Source: DASPKM01 sp963817075
GTDB taxonomy: Bacteria > Bacteroidota > Bacteroidia > Chitinophagales > Chitinophagaceae
DNA length: 64,000 bases
Direction: 5' to 3'
NCBI GenBank assembly: GCA_963817075.1
Contig: CAWFMT010000003.1
Coordinates: forward strand, 1,054,001-1,118,000
The number at the start of each line of letters is the position of its first letter. The stretch's first letter is position 1. A program made the translations under genes and the position numbers. Positions 17,338 to 27,005 of the stretch are shown here, piece after piece. The notes under the pieces were generated by a model that saw only the letters and a program-made list of their open reading frames with translations, had not been told where the DNA came from and did no database searches.

Positions 17338-19746
17338 CTATTCTGTTCTTAAGCTTTTCACCGGGTTAGCCATGGCCGCTCTAATTGTTTGAATGCTGAT
17401 AGTAGCAAACGCTATAAATATGGCCACTAAACCCGCTACCAGGAATATCCACCATTGAATGGAAATCCGGTATGCGAAATCCTGAAGCCACCTGCTCATA
17501 ACATACCATGCAATTGGAATGGCTAGAACCAGGGCAATCACTACAAGTTTCAGGAAATCCTTTGATAGGAGCGTTACAACATTTGTTACGGAAGCGCCAA
17601 GGGTTTTGCGGATGCCGATTTCTTTAACCCGTTGTTGTGCTGCATAGGTAGCGAGACCTAAAAGTCCAAGACAGGCTATCAGAATTCCCAGAATCACCAG
17701 ACTTATGAATGCCTTTTGAAATCTTTCTTCCGATGCATATAATTTCGTAAAAGTTTCATCAAGAAATACATAATCAAATGGTCTTTCTGTGGAGAAACGA
17801 TTCCAGGTTTTTTCGAGTTGGTCAATTGTAGCCTTGATATTATTTGTAGACAGTTTAACTGTAATATTATTACCCCTGCCAGGATTAGTAGTAAATCCAA
17901 AAGGTTTGATCTCGTTTCTCAGGGAGGTAAAATTAAAATCTTTTGTCACTCCAACTATTTGCACATAATAGACAGTGTCACCATCATTATCCCATCTCAA
18001 TTGCTTTCCAATAGCGGGTGATCCAAGGCCTAATTCTTTAACTGCCCTCTCGTTAATAACGATGCCTCCAATCAGTTGATCCAATGGCCCACCAGGGATA
18101 CCGTTATTCATGGTATCTGCTGGATATTCAGAAGTGAATCCTCTTCCTTCTTTCATTTCCATTCCCATCACATCCATATAATCATAACCCGCGTTGGAAA
18201 AGTTGAGTTGTTGTTCCTTGTCCGATCCTCTCACACTAACCCTGGTTGTTGAGAAACCAGCTCCAAGAATGATGCTTGAGACAGCTGCTTTTTTTACACC
18301 AGGTAATTGCTTAACGGAATTCAGTAGTGCGGTTCTGTCAGAACGCGATAAAAATCCTGCATTCCTTATTGCCAGAACCTGATCCTTATTAAACCCAAGT
18401 TTTGCGGATTGGATAAAACCAATCTGCTGCGCGATAATGAGTGCACCTATTATTAATATAATAGAAATCGTGAACTGAACTACTACCAACGACTTTCTCA
18501 AGTTCAATGCGCCCTGCTCATTCAATTTGTATCCCTTCAACACCATGATTGGTTTAAACGATGAAAGGTAAAGTGCTGGGAAAATACCGGCGATAAGTCC
18601 AACCAGTAATGCAGCAAATAGCATATATAATAAAACAATTGGCTTACCAATTACTGTGAGATCTTTTTGTGTGATCTCATTCACTATCGGAACAAGCAAT
18701 TGAGCAATTCCAATTGCAAGAAGTGATGCAATAAAACATGTAACAACTGATTCCAGGAGAAATTGGTTAACCAGGGATGACCTGATTGCCCCGGATACTT
18801 TTCTTATTCCAATCTCTTTTGCTCTGATAGAAGACTTTGCAGTTGAAAGATTGATATAGTTGATGGCTGCAATAAGCAATATAAAGATCCCAATAACAGT
18901 AAAAACATAAACATATAACTGGTCGCCATTTGGTTCAAGCTCCCATTTAAGATTACTTGTCAGATGAATATCCTGAATAGGCTGAGTATAAAAAACACTA
19001 TATCGTTCTTCCTGGCTACGCTCATAAAGAGCCTGGATCTTTTTTGTAAATGAAGCCAGGTTGGTGCCTTCCTTCACCTTTACATATGTATAGAAATTAT
19101 AGCCTCCCCAATTATTATCGAGATTTGCCTGTATTTGCCGAAATGAGCCAAGAAAATCAAAATGGAAATGTGAATTGGAAGGGACATCCTTGATAACGCC
19201 AGTAATCATTAGGTCGCCACCCGGTGCAAAAGTGAGTGTCTTGCCCATCGGATCTTCTTTCCCGAAATATTTTTTTGCGATCGATTCCGTGATGATTATT
19301 GAATTGACATCCTTCAATGCTGATTTAGGATCTCCTTTAATAAAGGGAAATGTAAATACATCAAAAAAACTACTGTCAACACGATAAACCCTTTCTTCGG
19401 ATATCTTCTTCTCCTTGTATTTTACCAGCCAGGTACCTCCCCATGATGGAAATACCCTGGCGATCTTTTCTACTTCTGGAATTTCGCGCATCATAGCTGG
19501 AGCAAGGGCAGCCGGTGTAGTTGCATCTGGTATACGACTTCCATCATCATTCAGAAAATCCTTTACTACACGGTGCACCCTATCTGAATCTTTATGAAAA
19601 CGGTCGTAGCTCTTCTCGTCCTGGATATAGAGAAAGATCAATAAGCTACATGCCATTCCAATTGCGAGGCCGATAATATTAATGGAAGAGAATCCTTTGT
19701 TCTTCCAAAGGCTGCGAGCTACGATCTTTAAATAGTGCGCAATCAT
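17338..19746 (-). CDS. FtsX/MacB-type ABC transporter permease without its own ATPase nearby
   Basis: About 802 residues from the ATG at 19744-19746, which opens MIAHYLKIVARSLWKNKGFS, the usual start of this family; the longer frame to 19815 adds a non-homologous stretch. Layout: first membrane helix (NIIGLAIGMACSLLIFLYI), MacB-like periplasmic domain, three-helix FtsX domain (about 285-420), a second helix and periplasmic domain, and a C-terminal FtsX domain ending RAAMANPVKSLRTE. Such proteins act as mechanotransmission-type permeases in antimicrobial-peptide or lipoprotein export. No ATPase gene adjoins it. A terminator follows, and tandem dyads precede it at 19867-19906. Confidence 0.9.
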   Translation of the reverse strand: MIAHYLKIVARSLWKNKGFSSINIIGLAIGMACSLLIFLYIQDEKSYDRFHKDSDRVHRVVKDFLNDDGSRIPDATTPAALAPAMMREIPEVEKIARVFPSWGGTWLVKYKEKKISEERVYRVDSSFFDVFTFPFIKGDPKSALKDVNSIIITESIAKKYFGKEDPMGKTLTFAPGGDLMITGVIKDVPSNSHFHFDFLGSFRQIQANLDNNWGGYNFYTYVKVKEGTNLASFTKKIQALYERSQEERYSVFYTQPIQDIHLTSNLKWELEPNGDQLYVYVFTVIGIFILLIAAINYINLSTAKSSIRAKEIGIRKVSGAIRSSLVNQFLLESVVTCFIASLLAIGIAQLLVPIVNEITQKDLTVIGKPIVLLYMLFAALLVGLIAGIFPALYLSSFKPIMVLKGYKLNEQGALNLRKSLVVVQFTISIILIIGALIIAQQIGFIQSAKLGFNKDQVLAIRNAGFLSRSDRTALLNSVKQLPGVKKAAVSSIILGAGFSTTRVSVRGSDKEQQLNFSNAGYDYMDVMGMEMKEGRGFTSEYPADTMNNGIPGGPLDQLIGGIVINERAVKELGLGSPAIGKQLRWDNDGDTVYYVQIVGVTKDFNFTSLRNEIKPFGFTTNPGRGNNITVKLSTNNIKATIDQLEKTWNRFSTERPFDYVFLDETFTKLYASEERFQKAFISLVILGILIACLGLLGLATYAAQQRVKEIGIRKTLGASVTNVVTLLSKDFLKLVVIALVLAIPIAWYVMSRWLQDFAYRISIQWWIFLVAGLVAIFIAFATISIQTIRAAMANPVKSLRTE

Positions 19747-19866
19747 ACTAATAGTTTGGGCTGATTGAAGAATGGAAAAAATAACCAGGATAATCGTACC
19801 ACATAATGATGCCAATGATTTGCTGGATGATTTCCAATTGGTTAAATCAGATTAAATCTACGAAAT

Positions 19867-19906
19867 TGTTCGTTATCGGACAGGAAACTGTGCGGATACG
19901 GTACAG
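19867..19906. promoter_or_regulatory. Tandem dyad operators upstream of the FtsX permease
   Basis: Two similar inverted repeats lie 22 bp apart: TGTTCG, TTAT, CGGACA at 19867-19882, and CTGTGCGGATACGGTACAG at 19888-19906. Both fit TGTnCG...CGG(T)ACA and lie on the same helix face, 120-160 bp before the permease start. This arrangement is typical of a dimeric repressor binding twice; the regulator is not identified. Confidence 0.5.
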
Positions 19907-19909
19907 TTT

Positions 19910-19998
19910 TAATTTGATAATTTGAAAATTTGAGAATTTGAAAATGGGGAATAAGAGATTTGGGGTTCTTATATTTTCAAATTACCACATTTTCAAAT
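19910..19998. repeat. AATTTGAAAATTTGAG word repeat
   Basis: AATTTGATAATTTGAAAATT and its continuation GAGAATTTGAAAATG, then the inverted words ATTTTCAAATTACCACATTT and TCAAATTG, form an AT-rich inverted repeat between the permease and the DUF5916 gene. Similar words occur at 26906-26943 and 46465-46512. Confidence 0.55.
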
Positions 19999-22499
19999 TG
20001 ATTGCTTCTCTTTCTTCTTCCATCGCTTTATATCAAGATAATCCAGGAAATAAATAACCTTGATCGAAAGGTTATTGTTCTGTGGAGAGGCGATGGTGCG
20101 GTCGAGATTCTTGAAGTAAGGGCGCTGGGTGTCCTCATCAGACAATACGCTTTGGTCTTTCCATACAATGTTGATAAAACTTCCAGGTGCAAACTGAAGA
20201 GTGTAGACCGCATCGATATTGAAAAAATTAATATTGCGGTTTTCCATTGCAATGCCGCCGTGAATAGTTGGAGTAAGGTTTCCGTCTAATTGCAAGTCAT
20301 AAAGTCCTTTTTGTTCAACCTTGCTCCAGTAGTGACGGGCTCTGAATGTAATTCCGGACTTGCTATTGAAGTTGTACTTGAATGAAAGAACATTTTGAAT
20401 GGTCTTCAAATCTCTTCTGGAGAAGATAATTTCCTTTAGACTATTATTCTCATAGTAATTCCTGTAAAACCCTGCATCATTCCTGGTTGGGTTATACATG
20501 AACTGATGATTAATGGCAAATTTATCACTGAACCTGTATCTATGGGAAAGATTGAATTGATGGTTCGGGCTATTAAACAAACTGCGTAAACCAACAAAGT
20601 AATCAAAAGTGACCTGGTACTTTTTAGCGAAGTTTGTTTCAACCCAGGGATTTATCTGCACTCTTTTCGGCGTCCTGAAAGAATAGCCGGTGTTCCTTGG
20701 TTCGTAAAAATCATTCCCTTTGGGAACAAACCCCAAGAACATTCCAACAAACCACAAATTCTTAAGCTGCATGTTTGCATTTACGTTAGTAGCAAACGTT
20801 TGAAATTTGTCAGCAATCTTTTGTCCATCAACCTTGCTGTATAATTTGCTATAGTAAGCATTATAATTTACCTGAATACGATTATACCAGGAGGTCGGTG
20901 TTTGCCAACGATAAGCTGTCCAGAAAGAATGGTCAAGAAAATTATTGTTGAACAGAATGCCCATGTCATTGATGTCATATTTTTTATCAGCTGCATCCTG
21001 GTTTAGCTGAAATACCCAGCTACCGCCTGTTTTTGCAATTCCTATGTTATGCGCATGACCAACTATGTTTTCTTGTGAGGGACCATAGAGTTGACTTACG
21101 GCCACCTTGCTAAATAGATTATAGGTGTTCTTTTTATTATTAAGATTAAGAAGTCCTGCTGTGACATTTGCATCATAAGCACTTCCGTTCCGTGTGACAT
21201 TGGTATTGATCAGAGAAATGGAGGAATTATTTTTCAATGTCTGATCAAGAACTGCAATATTGTAATTAGTGAGTGGGTTGGTCTCGATCCTTCTCTTATT
21301 TCCCAAATTGTCTTCCACTTCAGCATACATGGTTTTGGTAATTGCATTGAAAAAACCAATTCCAAGTCCTTTTTTTGTTCTTCCAGAAATCTTGGTTGCG
21401 TTAAGAAGTTTTGCTTCCAGTGGATTCTCTACAAAGCGTTCACCGGAATGAATGTGATTGAAGTCTGCTGATGTGTCCTGTACATCATAATAGCGAATTG
21501 GCTGACTTCCTATTCTTCTGGAGTAGAATAAATCTCCTTTGTTGAATAATTCAGTGCCCTCAGTAAAAAAGGAACGGTTCTCATTGTATTTAACTTCAAA
21601 AGGCGAAAGATTCAGAATCTGGTTATCGCTTTGAACCTGCCCAAAGTCAGGTATCAATGTCATGTCCAGGGTAAAACTTTCACTGATCCCGTATTTGAGA
21701 TCCATCCCACCATTGATGGATGATGTGATATCTTTAATACCGGCGGATTTGTTTGGAAAATGATTTAGATAGGCAGAGAAGTATGGAGAAAAAGAAAGTC
21801 GTACGGGAGATTGAATTTTTCCTATTCCTGTCCACAAACCTTCCTGATTCACAAATCCATTGACTTTAGGATCAACAGGGTTCCACATGTATTGTTGTCC
21901 TGTCTTATTTCGTCTGCGGGTAATATTTAGTCCCCAGGTTTGTTCATCGTTGTTTGAAAATCTCAGTGCGGAGTATGGAATTCGCATTTCAAAGCTCCAC
22001 CCATCACTGTTGATCTTTGATTCACTGTCCCAAACCGCATTCCAGGAAGGGTCCTCGCCATTATAAGATTTGAGTATTTCGCATCGAACTGTTCACCATA
22101 TGGAGTAACATAAAATCCAACCGCATTTATCTTGTCATTGTAAGTATCGAAGATCACCCCTAAAAAATCATTCACTCCAATCACATCTCTTCCCACCAGT
22201 TCTTTAGAAATGCTATCCTTTGTTCTTTCATAACAATAACCACCAACGTAAATGGAATTATTATCATATAAAATATAAACTATGGTCCTGACAGCGGGAT
22301 TTTCTGGAGTGAAAGCTGCAGGTCTGTATTCTATGAAATCTTTCGCTGGGATTGCATTCTTCCATACCGTTTCATCAAGGTTTCCATCCACTTTTATAAC
22401 ACCGGTAAGTTTCTGAGCAACTAGCTTTTTTTGGGGAGTTTGGGCATGAAGGGCAAAGAAAAATAATAGCAGAATGATGGTTAAGCTTAATCGCTGCAT
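19993..22499 (-). pseudogene. DUF5916 protein with N-terminal CBM9-like domain, one frameshift
   Basis: Secreted or outer-membrane protein of Bacteroidota, restored to 835 residues. Signal peptide (MQRLSLTIILLLFFFALHA), then a carbohydrate-binding family 9-like domain (GVIKVDGNLDETVWKNAI, DDNSIYVGGYCYE, DFLGVIFDTYNDK), then the DUF5916 region with many beta-strands consistent with an outer-membrane barrel. The first frame runs from 22499 to 21963 and leaves the family after DAKYSN. One base is missing near 22064; the other frame continues YNGEDPSWNAVWDSESKI and runs to 19993. Function unknown; the family often sits near export or uptake genes. Confidence 0.8.
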
Positions 22500-22622
22500 T
22501 AGTTGGTGTTTTCGGTGGCGTGAACCTAGTATATTAGATCAATTGGCTATAACCATTCATCAAATTTCGATGGGATAAAGCGGTAATTGACAACGATTTA
22601 AAGGTTCTTTAACAAGTCAGGA

Positions 22623-22705
22623 GTTTAACCGCCAAAGAACAAAGGCGCCAAGGTTCTTGAGGAGATCTTTGCGTCCCCTTGCGCCTTGGCGCCATTGCGG
22701 TTAAA
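22623..22705. repeat. CCGCAAAGGCGC-type palindrome
   Basis: TTAACCGCCAAAGAACAAAG continuing GCGCCAAGG pairs with CCTTGCGCCTTGGCGCCATT continuing GCGGTTAA. It is one of the most complete copies, directly after the WD40 gene's stop codon, and may serve as its terminator. Confidence 0.75.
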
Positions 22706-22707
22706 TC

Positions 22708-23760
22708 TTATTTCACAACTTTATACAACCGAACTAATTTGTCAGAACCGGCAGTTGCAATCCATACACCATCGTTGCTATATGCAATATCATTCACGTC
22801 GTTGGAATGATCTGAAAAAGTTTGAAGCAATTCCCCTGTCTGCACATCCCATAGGCGCGCTGAAACACCCTTGTTGATCTCAGAATCTCCAAATATTTCT
22901 TGCAAAAATTCTCCAATCATCGGTTTGTCCCGACCACCCGTCATCAGTCTTTTATCATCAGGAGAAAATGTAACGGCCTGAATATGTTCAGGAACCATCA
23001 TTTTACGCACTTCCTGCCCAGTTTCAGCATTCCAGAGTCTGATAGTCTTATCGTCACTTGTACTTGCAATCAACTTTCCATCATGACTATAGGCAAGATC
23101 AACAATTGCCTCAGTGTGTCCGGTTATATTCTTCAGCAATTCTCCGGTTTTCACATCCCAAATTTTCAGACTTGCATCGAAGCTGCCACTTGCAAGCTTA
23201 CTTCCGTCCGGACTAAATTTTACAGACCAGATCGTGAGCCTATGTCCCTTTAATGTTCGAATCAATGAACCGCTTTCAATATTCCAAAGTTTGATGGCGG
23301 AGTCTTCCCCGCTGCTGGCAAGGGTGGTACCGTCCGGACTATACGCTAAATGCCAAACCGTATTTGAGTGACCTGAAAACTCTTTTAATATTTTCCCATC
23401 CTGGACATTCCATAATCTCACTTTAGAATCATAGCTGCTGGTGGCGATATAATTTCCATCTGGACTAAAATTGAAATAGGTCACTCCCATTGGATGTTTT
23501 AATTCCTTTATCAATTTCCCTGATTCTCTCTGCCAGATTTTTACTGCACTATCAACTCCAGCACTTGCCAGTAATTGACCATCCGGACTAAATTTTACAG
23601 ACCAGATTTCAGAAGTATGGCCCGTGAATATTCGCTCAGACCTGACGATTTCATTTTTTACTTCTTCAGATTTATTGAGAAATTGATAATATAATATCAC
23701 CATACTAATCAAGAGCAGAATGATCAACACCCAGAATCTCTTTTTTGAGAACGTTTTCAT
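22708..23760 (-). CDS. Membrane-anchored WD40 repeat protein
   Basis: Protein of 350 residues. One N-terminal membrane helix (about residues 9-27, FWVLIILLLISMVILYYQF) anchors a seven-bladed WD40 propeller. The repeats are very regular: GHTSEIWSVKFSPDGQLLAS...SAVKIWQ, then HSNTVWHLAYSPDGTTLASS, HRLTIWSVKFSPDGSKLASG, HTEAIVDLAYSHDGKLIAST and so on to DKLVRLYKVVK. The propeller would face the periplasm. WD40 proteins are scaffolds for protein binding, so no reaction can be assigned. It lies 36 bp downstream of the esterase gene, and the two may form an operon. Confidence 0.9.
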   Translation of the reverse strand: MKTFSKKRFWVLIILLLISMVILYYQFLNKSEEVKNEIVRSERIFTGHTSEIWSVKFSPDGQLLASAGVDSAVKIWQRESGKLIKELKHPMGVTYFNFSPDGNYIATSSYDSKVRLWNVQDGKILKEFSGHSNTVWHLAYSPDGTTLASSGEDSAIKLWNIESGSLIRTLKGHRLTIWSVKFSPDGSKLASGSFDASLKIWDVKTGELLKNITGHTEAIVDLAYSHDGKLIASTSDDKTIRLWNAETGQEVRKMMVPEHIQAVTFSPDDKRLMTGGRDKPMIGEFLQEIFGDSEINKGVSARLWDVQTGELLQTFSDHSNDVNDIAYSNDGVWIATAGSDKLVRLYKVVK

Positions 23761-23796
23761 TTTTCATGTTTTTAAGAAATGGATCTAGAAGAGTAT

Positions 23797-25007
23797 TTAT
23801 TGATTTTTGATTGAGTTCATTTTCGCACGAACTTTCTCATTGCCCGGATCCAATTGAATTGCTTTTTCATAGGCTGCGATTGCATTTTTCAATTCTCCAG
23901 CTTTTGAATATGTATCTCCCAGGGTTTCATGGACAATTGGTGAATTGGAATAATTAATAGCATTCATTTTTAGAAGGTCGATTGCATCCTTGATCCTGTT
24001 GGTATCGTTTCTGAGAAATCTTGCTATTTGATTGATCTCATCATGCAGGGGTATCACTTTGTATCCATAAAATTTTGATAGTTCATCAAAGTGATCCATG
24101 ATGATCTTGCTGCTCATTGTTTTCTTGAATGCTGAATTATTATATGGCAGATGCCAGTTTGGATAGATAAACCTGATGCCGTCATAAATGGCTTTCACCG
24201 GCTCAGAAATGTGCGACTCATCTGGATAAGAAACATATTTGAATTTTAGCCCACTTATTTTTCTCGCCTTCAGAAGTGAATCAAACTTCAGTTGGTTCGC
24301 ATGAAAAGGTCCGCCTTCGTTCGCATCGGAAAAGAAAAGAATCTTATCTAACCTATTACTTTCTCTTCAATTTTTCATCAGCCAATCGCAGCATCACTTC
24401 ATTATCCCATTGCAAGGATGGACTGATGGCAATGTATGCATTGAACAAGTCAGGATGATTAATAATGGAATGTATGGCCATCAATCCTCCCAGAGAATGA
24501 CCAGAGAAAATTCTGTATGGTGCTGTTGAATAATTCTGGTCGATATAAGGAATTAATTCTGTTTCTTAGGAATTGCAGAAACTTTTCTCCTCCACCGCTT
24601 TTCCTGCCAAATGCATTGGCACTTGTATCGGGTTTTCCATCTGGTCCCGGGCTAAAAAAAGTAGGCGTGAGATCTCTTGTCCGATCTGTATTTTCTATTC
24701 CTACAACAATCAGGGACGGTATGATCTTGTATGCCTCTGATAAATACTGAACCTGACCCGCAACCATTATCGAATGTGCTTCACCGTCAAGAACATAAAG
24801 CACCGGGTAAGCTTCAAATTTTTTCATGTTGGCTGGGACCTGCACAACAATTCTCCTGTCTTCGCCCAATATATTTGAATGAAAGACCTTCACTTCAGGT
24901 CCTGACAATTTAGAGCTATCGCGAATCTGGGCCTGTGCAGAAATACAAATCATAATAAATAGAATACTTAACCGGCTTCCTAAACTAATCTGAGCTGTGA
25001 CCTTCAT
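23797..25007 (-). pseudogene. Secreted alpha/beta-hydrolase (esterase D/enterochelin-esterase type) with TPR tail, two frameshifts
   Basis: The restored protein is 402 residues. Start at ATG 25005-25007, giving the signal peptide MKVTAQISLGSRLSILFIMI; the frame is open further up to 25073 without family-like sequence. The hydrolase domain shows YPVLYVLDGEAHSIMV, the nucleophile in GHSLGG, and the catalytic His in PDESH. A C-terminal TPR unit reads ETLGDTYSKAGELKNAIAAY. Reading breaks occur near 24559, where dropping one A gives ELIPYIDQNYSTAPYRIFSG, and near 24360, where dropping one A gives SNRLDKILFFSDANEGGPFH. It is homologous to the predicted hydrolases of COG2819. Substrate unknown; probably periplasmic. 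Confidence 0.8.
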
Positions 25008-25201
25008 CGCATGATTTAATCTGCGATGAATCTGAAATTCATTTATATTTTTTGAAGTGTTCATAATTTTCATTTTTGAATTTTGTTTGAAATTTTATCC
25101 CTACCCTCCTCATTTTAATCTGCGCATTATTAGAATGATTCGGGCAAAAAATCGCCTGCAACCCGTTAAGGCTTTTCAATTAATCTGATATATATTTTGA
25201 A

Positions 25202-25408
25202 TTATTCCTCCTTGTATTCCAAGATATCTGCAGGCTGGCATTCCAGTGCCTTGCAAATGGCTTCAAGGGTGGAAAGTCTGATTGCTTTTACTTTTCCTGT
25301 TTTAAGTATTGAAAGGTTGACAGTTGTTAGTCCGATCTTTTCTGCCAATTCATTGCTCCGCATTTTTCGTTTGGCAAGCATCACATCCAGGTTAATGATT
25401 ATTGGCAT
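25202..25408 (-). CDS. Small XRE-family HTH regulator (YozG type)
   Basis: Protein of 68 residues that is almost entirely a Cro/CI-type helix-turn-helix: MLAKRKMRSNELAEKIGLTT, then NLSILKTGKVKAIRLSTLEA and CKALECQPADILEY. The family is a known companion of DUF2975 membrane proteins. Here it starts 1 bp after the DUF2975 stop codon, so both are on one transcript. It probably represses its own operon through the dyad at 25983-26005 (inference). Confidence 0.92.
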   Translation of the reverse strand: MPIIINLDVMLAKRKMRSNELAEKIGLTTVNLSILKTGKVKAIRLSTLEAICKALECQPADILEYKEE

Positions 25409-25409
25409 A

Positions 25410-25952
25410 TCAAAGGATTAAATCTTGTTCTTCCTGCAGAAACAGTCCTTGCTTGAATATTGCAGCCATGAAAAATGCAAAGAGTGCAATGACCAGATGC
25501 AGGAGAGTAATTTTTAGAATATCATTGAGTGATTCCCCATAAAGTACATATACTAATAATATAAGAATTGGACCGGCGAGGTTGATCCAAAAAAATCTAT
25601 TCAATTGCTGGAAACCATTTTGGGTAAATAATCGCTTTTGTTTGAAGGCTTTAAAAACCCCGCTTAAGAACAAAAGAAATAAACCGTAAAAAAGAATGGA
25701 AATAAAATAAATAATCATGTAAGATGAGATGTATTCACCTCTAAGAAAGATTGATCTTGTGAAGGGATAATAAATTTCAAAGATTGAACCAGTACCTGCG
25801 CCGGCTGTATTTATATTCATTGGAGCCCATCCAACTCCTGACTTAAATAGCATCACAGTTACAAATCCATATAATGCCAGCAGGAGATATAAAAAACCAA
25901 GTAGTTTGGTTATTTGGTATAAGAAAGAAGCAACAACCCTTACCGTTTTCAT
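25410..25952 (-). CDS. DUF2975 four-helix membrane protein
   Basis: Protein of 180 residues with four predicted membrane helices (about 13-35, 73-98, 112-135 and 143-165) and a short outer loop rich in Gly/Ala after the first helix (GVGWAPMNINTAGAGTGSIF). DUF2975 proteins are of unknown function and are repeatedly coupled to a YozG-type HTH protein, as here; the pair has been seen in many Bacteroidota and Firmicutes. It is the first gene of the two-gene operon. Confidence 0.9.
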   Translation of the reverse strand: MKTVRVVASFLYQITKLLGFLYLLLALYGFVTVMLFKSGVGWAPMNINTAGAGTGSIFEIYYPFTRSIFLRGEYISSYMIIYFISILFYGLFLLFLSGVFKAFKQKRLFTQNGFQQLNRFFWINLAGPILILLVYVLYGESLNDILKITLLHLVIALFAFFMAAIFKQGLFLQEEQDLIL

Positions 25953-25971
25953 CTTTTAGATGTATTTACGG

Positions 25972-26005
25972 CAAATATATACTAATTATCGAATTACGAT
26001 AATTA
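25972..26005 (-). promoter_or_regulatory. Promoter with perfect dyad operator for the DUF2975/HTH operon
   Basis: On the minus strand TATATTTG at 25972-25979 matches TAnnTTTG about 20 nt before the DUF2975 start. Directly upstream lies a perfect inverted repeat, TAATTATCG, 5-nt spacer, CGATAATTA (25983-26005), covering the space between the -7 and -33 elements. A dimeric HTH protein bound there would block the polymerase. Confidence 0.6.
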
Positions 26006-26075
26006 ATTATGGAAATTATTTAGTTAATTTCTTGCTAACCGTAGTACAACAGGATTATGTGATTGATTTTCACAA

Positions 26076-26906
26076 CTATTTGAGGTCTTGAAGAAATGAA
26101 ATACTCCTGGGAACTTGCTCCAACGATCGGGAGGATTCATCTTCCAGGAAAAAATATTTTACTGTTTTTAAGCTCCTGGCGTATTTAACCAGCGGACCAA
26201 TATTTACGTCGCCATCGCCCAACACAACATTGGTTTCAACATCTGTCGTTCCATTCATATTTCCCTCGGTACCAATCCTGCGATCCTTCAAATGAAAGAG
26301 TGGAAATCGATCAGGATATTTTTGCAATAGTGAAAGAGGATCTACTCCCCCATGCTTCACCCAATATACATCCATCTCAAAATTGACATAGCGCTTATCA
26401 ACGTTCTTTATCAGATGGTCGAATAATGTTCCGTCTGAATATGGACGGAACTCATAGCCGTGTGGATGGTAACAAAAACTCAATCCATTTTGCTGTAAGA
26501 ATTTCCCTGCCTTGTTAAAAACATCAATTGCTTCCTGGATTTCAGTAATTCCAAATTCTGTACCCGAATGCGGGATCCAGGTGCATACAACAAATTGTGC
26601 ATTGAAGAATTTTGCCCGTTGAAGCACTCTATCAGGGAAAGAATCTAATTCATTAAAACTTGCTCCAACACTCACCACTTTCAATTCATTTTTCGACAGT
26701 AGATCTTTGTACAAACTTGAATCAAGATTATATAATCCTCCGCCTTCCAAATAGGTTATTCCCATTTTGCTTATTTTCTCTAACATACCCGGCACATCCT
26801 TGGGGATCTCCTTTCTGAAACTATACAGTTGTAAACCAATCCTGGGTTGTGCTGATGCTGTTGAAGCAAGAAGCACGAGAATTAATAAAAGATTGAAGAA
26901 TCTCAT
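26076..26906 (-). CDS. Secreted sugar phosphate isomerase/epimerase-like TIM-barrel protein
   Basis: Protein of 276 residues from the ATG at 26904-26906; the longer frame to 26954 only reads through an AT-rich repeat. Signal peptide MRFFNLLLILVLLASTASA, then an AP-endonuclease-2/xylose-isomerase-like barrel: RIGLQLYSFRKEIPKDVPGM, GLSFCYHPHGYEFRP, NFEMDVYWVKHGGVDPLSLL, PLFHLKDRR and the closing FFLEDESS. The Glu, Asp, His residues expected for a divalent metal site are present in these strands. Exported members of this family are common in Bacteroidota and handle sugars or inositols; the reaction is not known. It lies 99 bp after the inositol oxygenase gene on the same strand. Confidence 0.85.
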   Translation of the reverse strand: MRFFNLLLILVLLASTASAQPRIGLQLYSFRKEIPKDVPGMLEKISKMGITYLEGGGLYNLDSSLYKDLLSKNELKVVSVGASFNELDSFPDRVLQRAKFFNAQFVVCTWIPHSGTEFGITEIQEAIDVFNKAGKFLQQNGLSFCYHPHGYEFRPYSDGTLFDHLIKNVDKRYVNFEMDVYWVKHGGVDPLSLLQKYPDRFPLFHLKDRRIGTEGNMNGTTDVETNVVLGDGDVNIGPLVKYARSLKTVKYFFLEDESSRSLEQVPRSISFLQDLK

Positions 26907-26943
26907 TGTAATTTGAAAATTTGAGAATTGAAAATTTGAAAAT
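26906..26943. repeat. AATTTGAAAATTTGAG word repeat
   Basis: GTAATTTGAAAATTTGAGAA and TTGAAAATTTGAAAATG lie immediately upstream of the isomerase-like gene. The repeat belongs to the same word family as 19910-19998. Confidence 0.5.
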
Positions 26944-27005
26944 GCAGGACGCAACTCTATAATCGATAGGGCGGATGTATTTGCTTCTCAAGAATAAATT
27001 AATCG

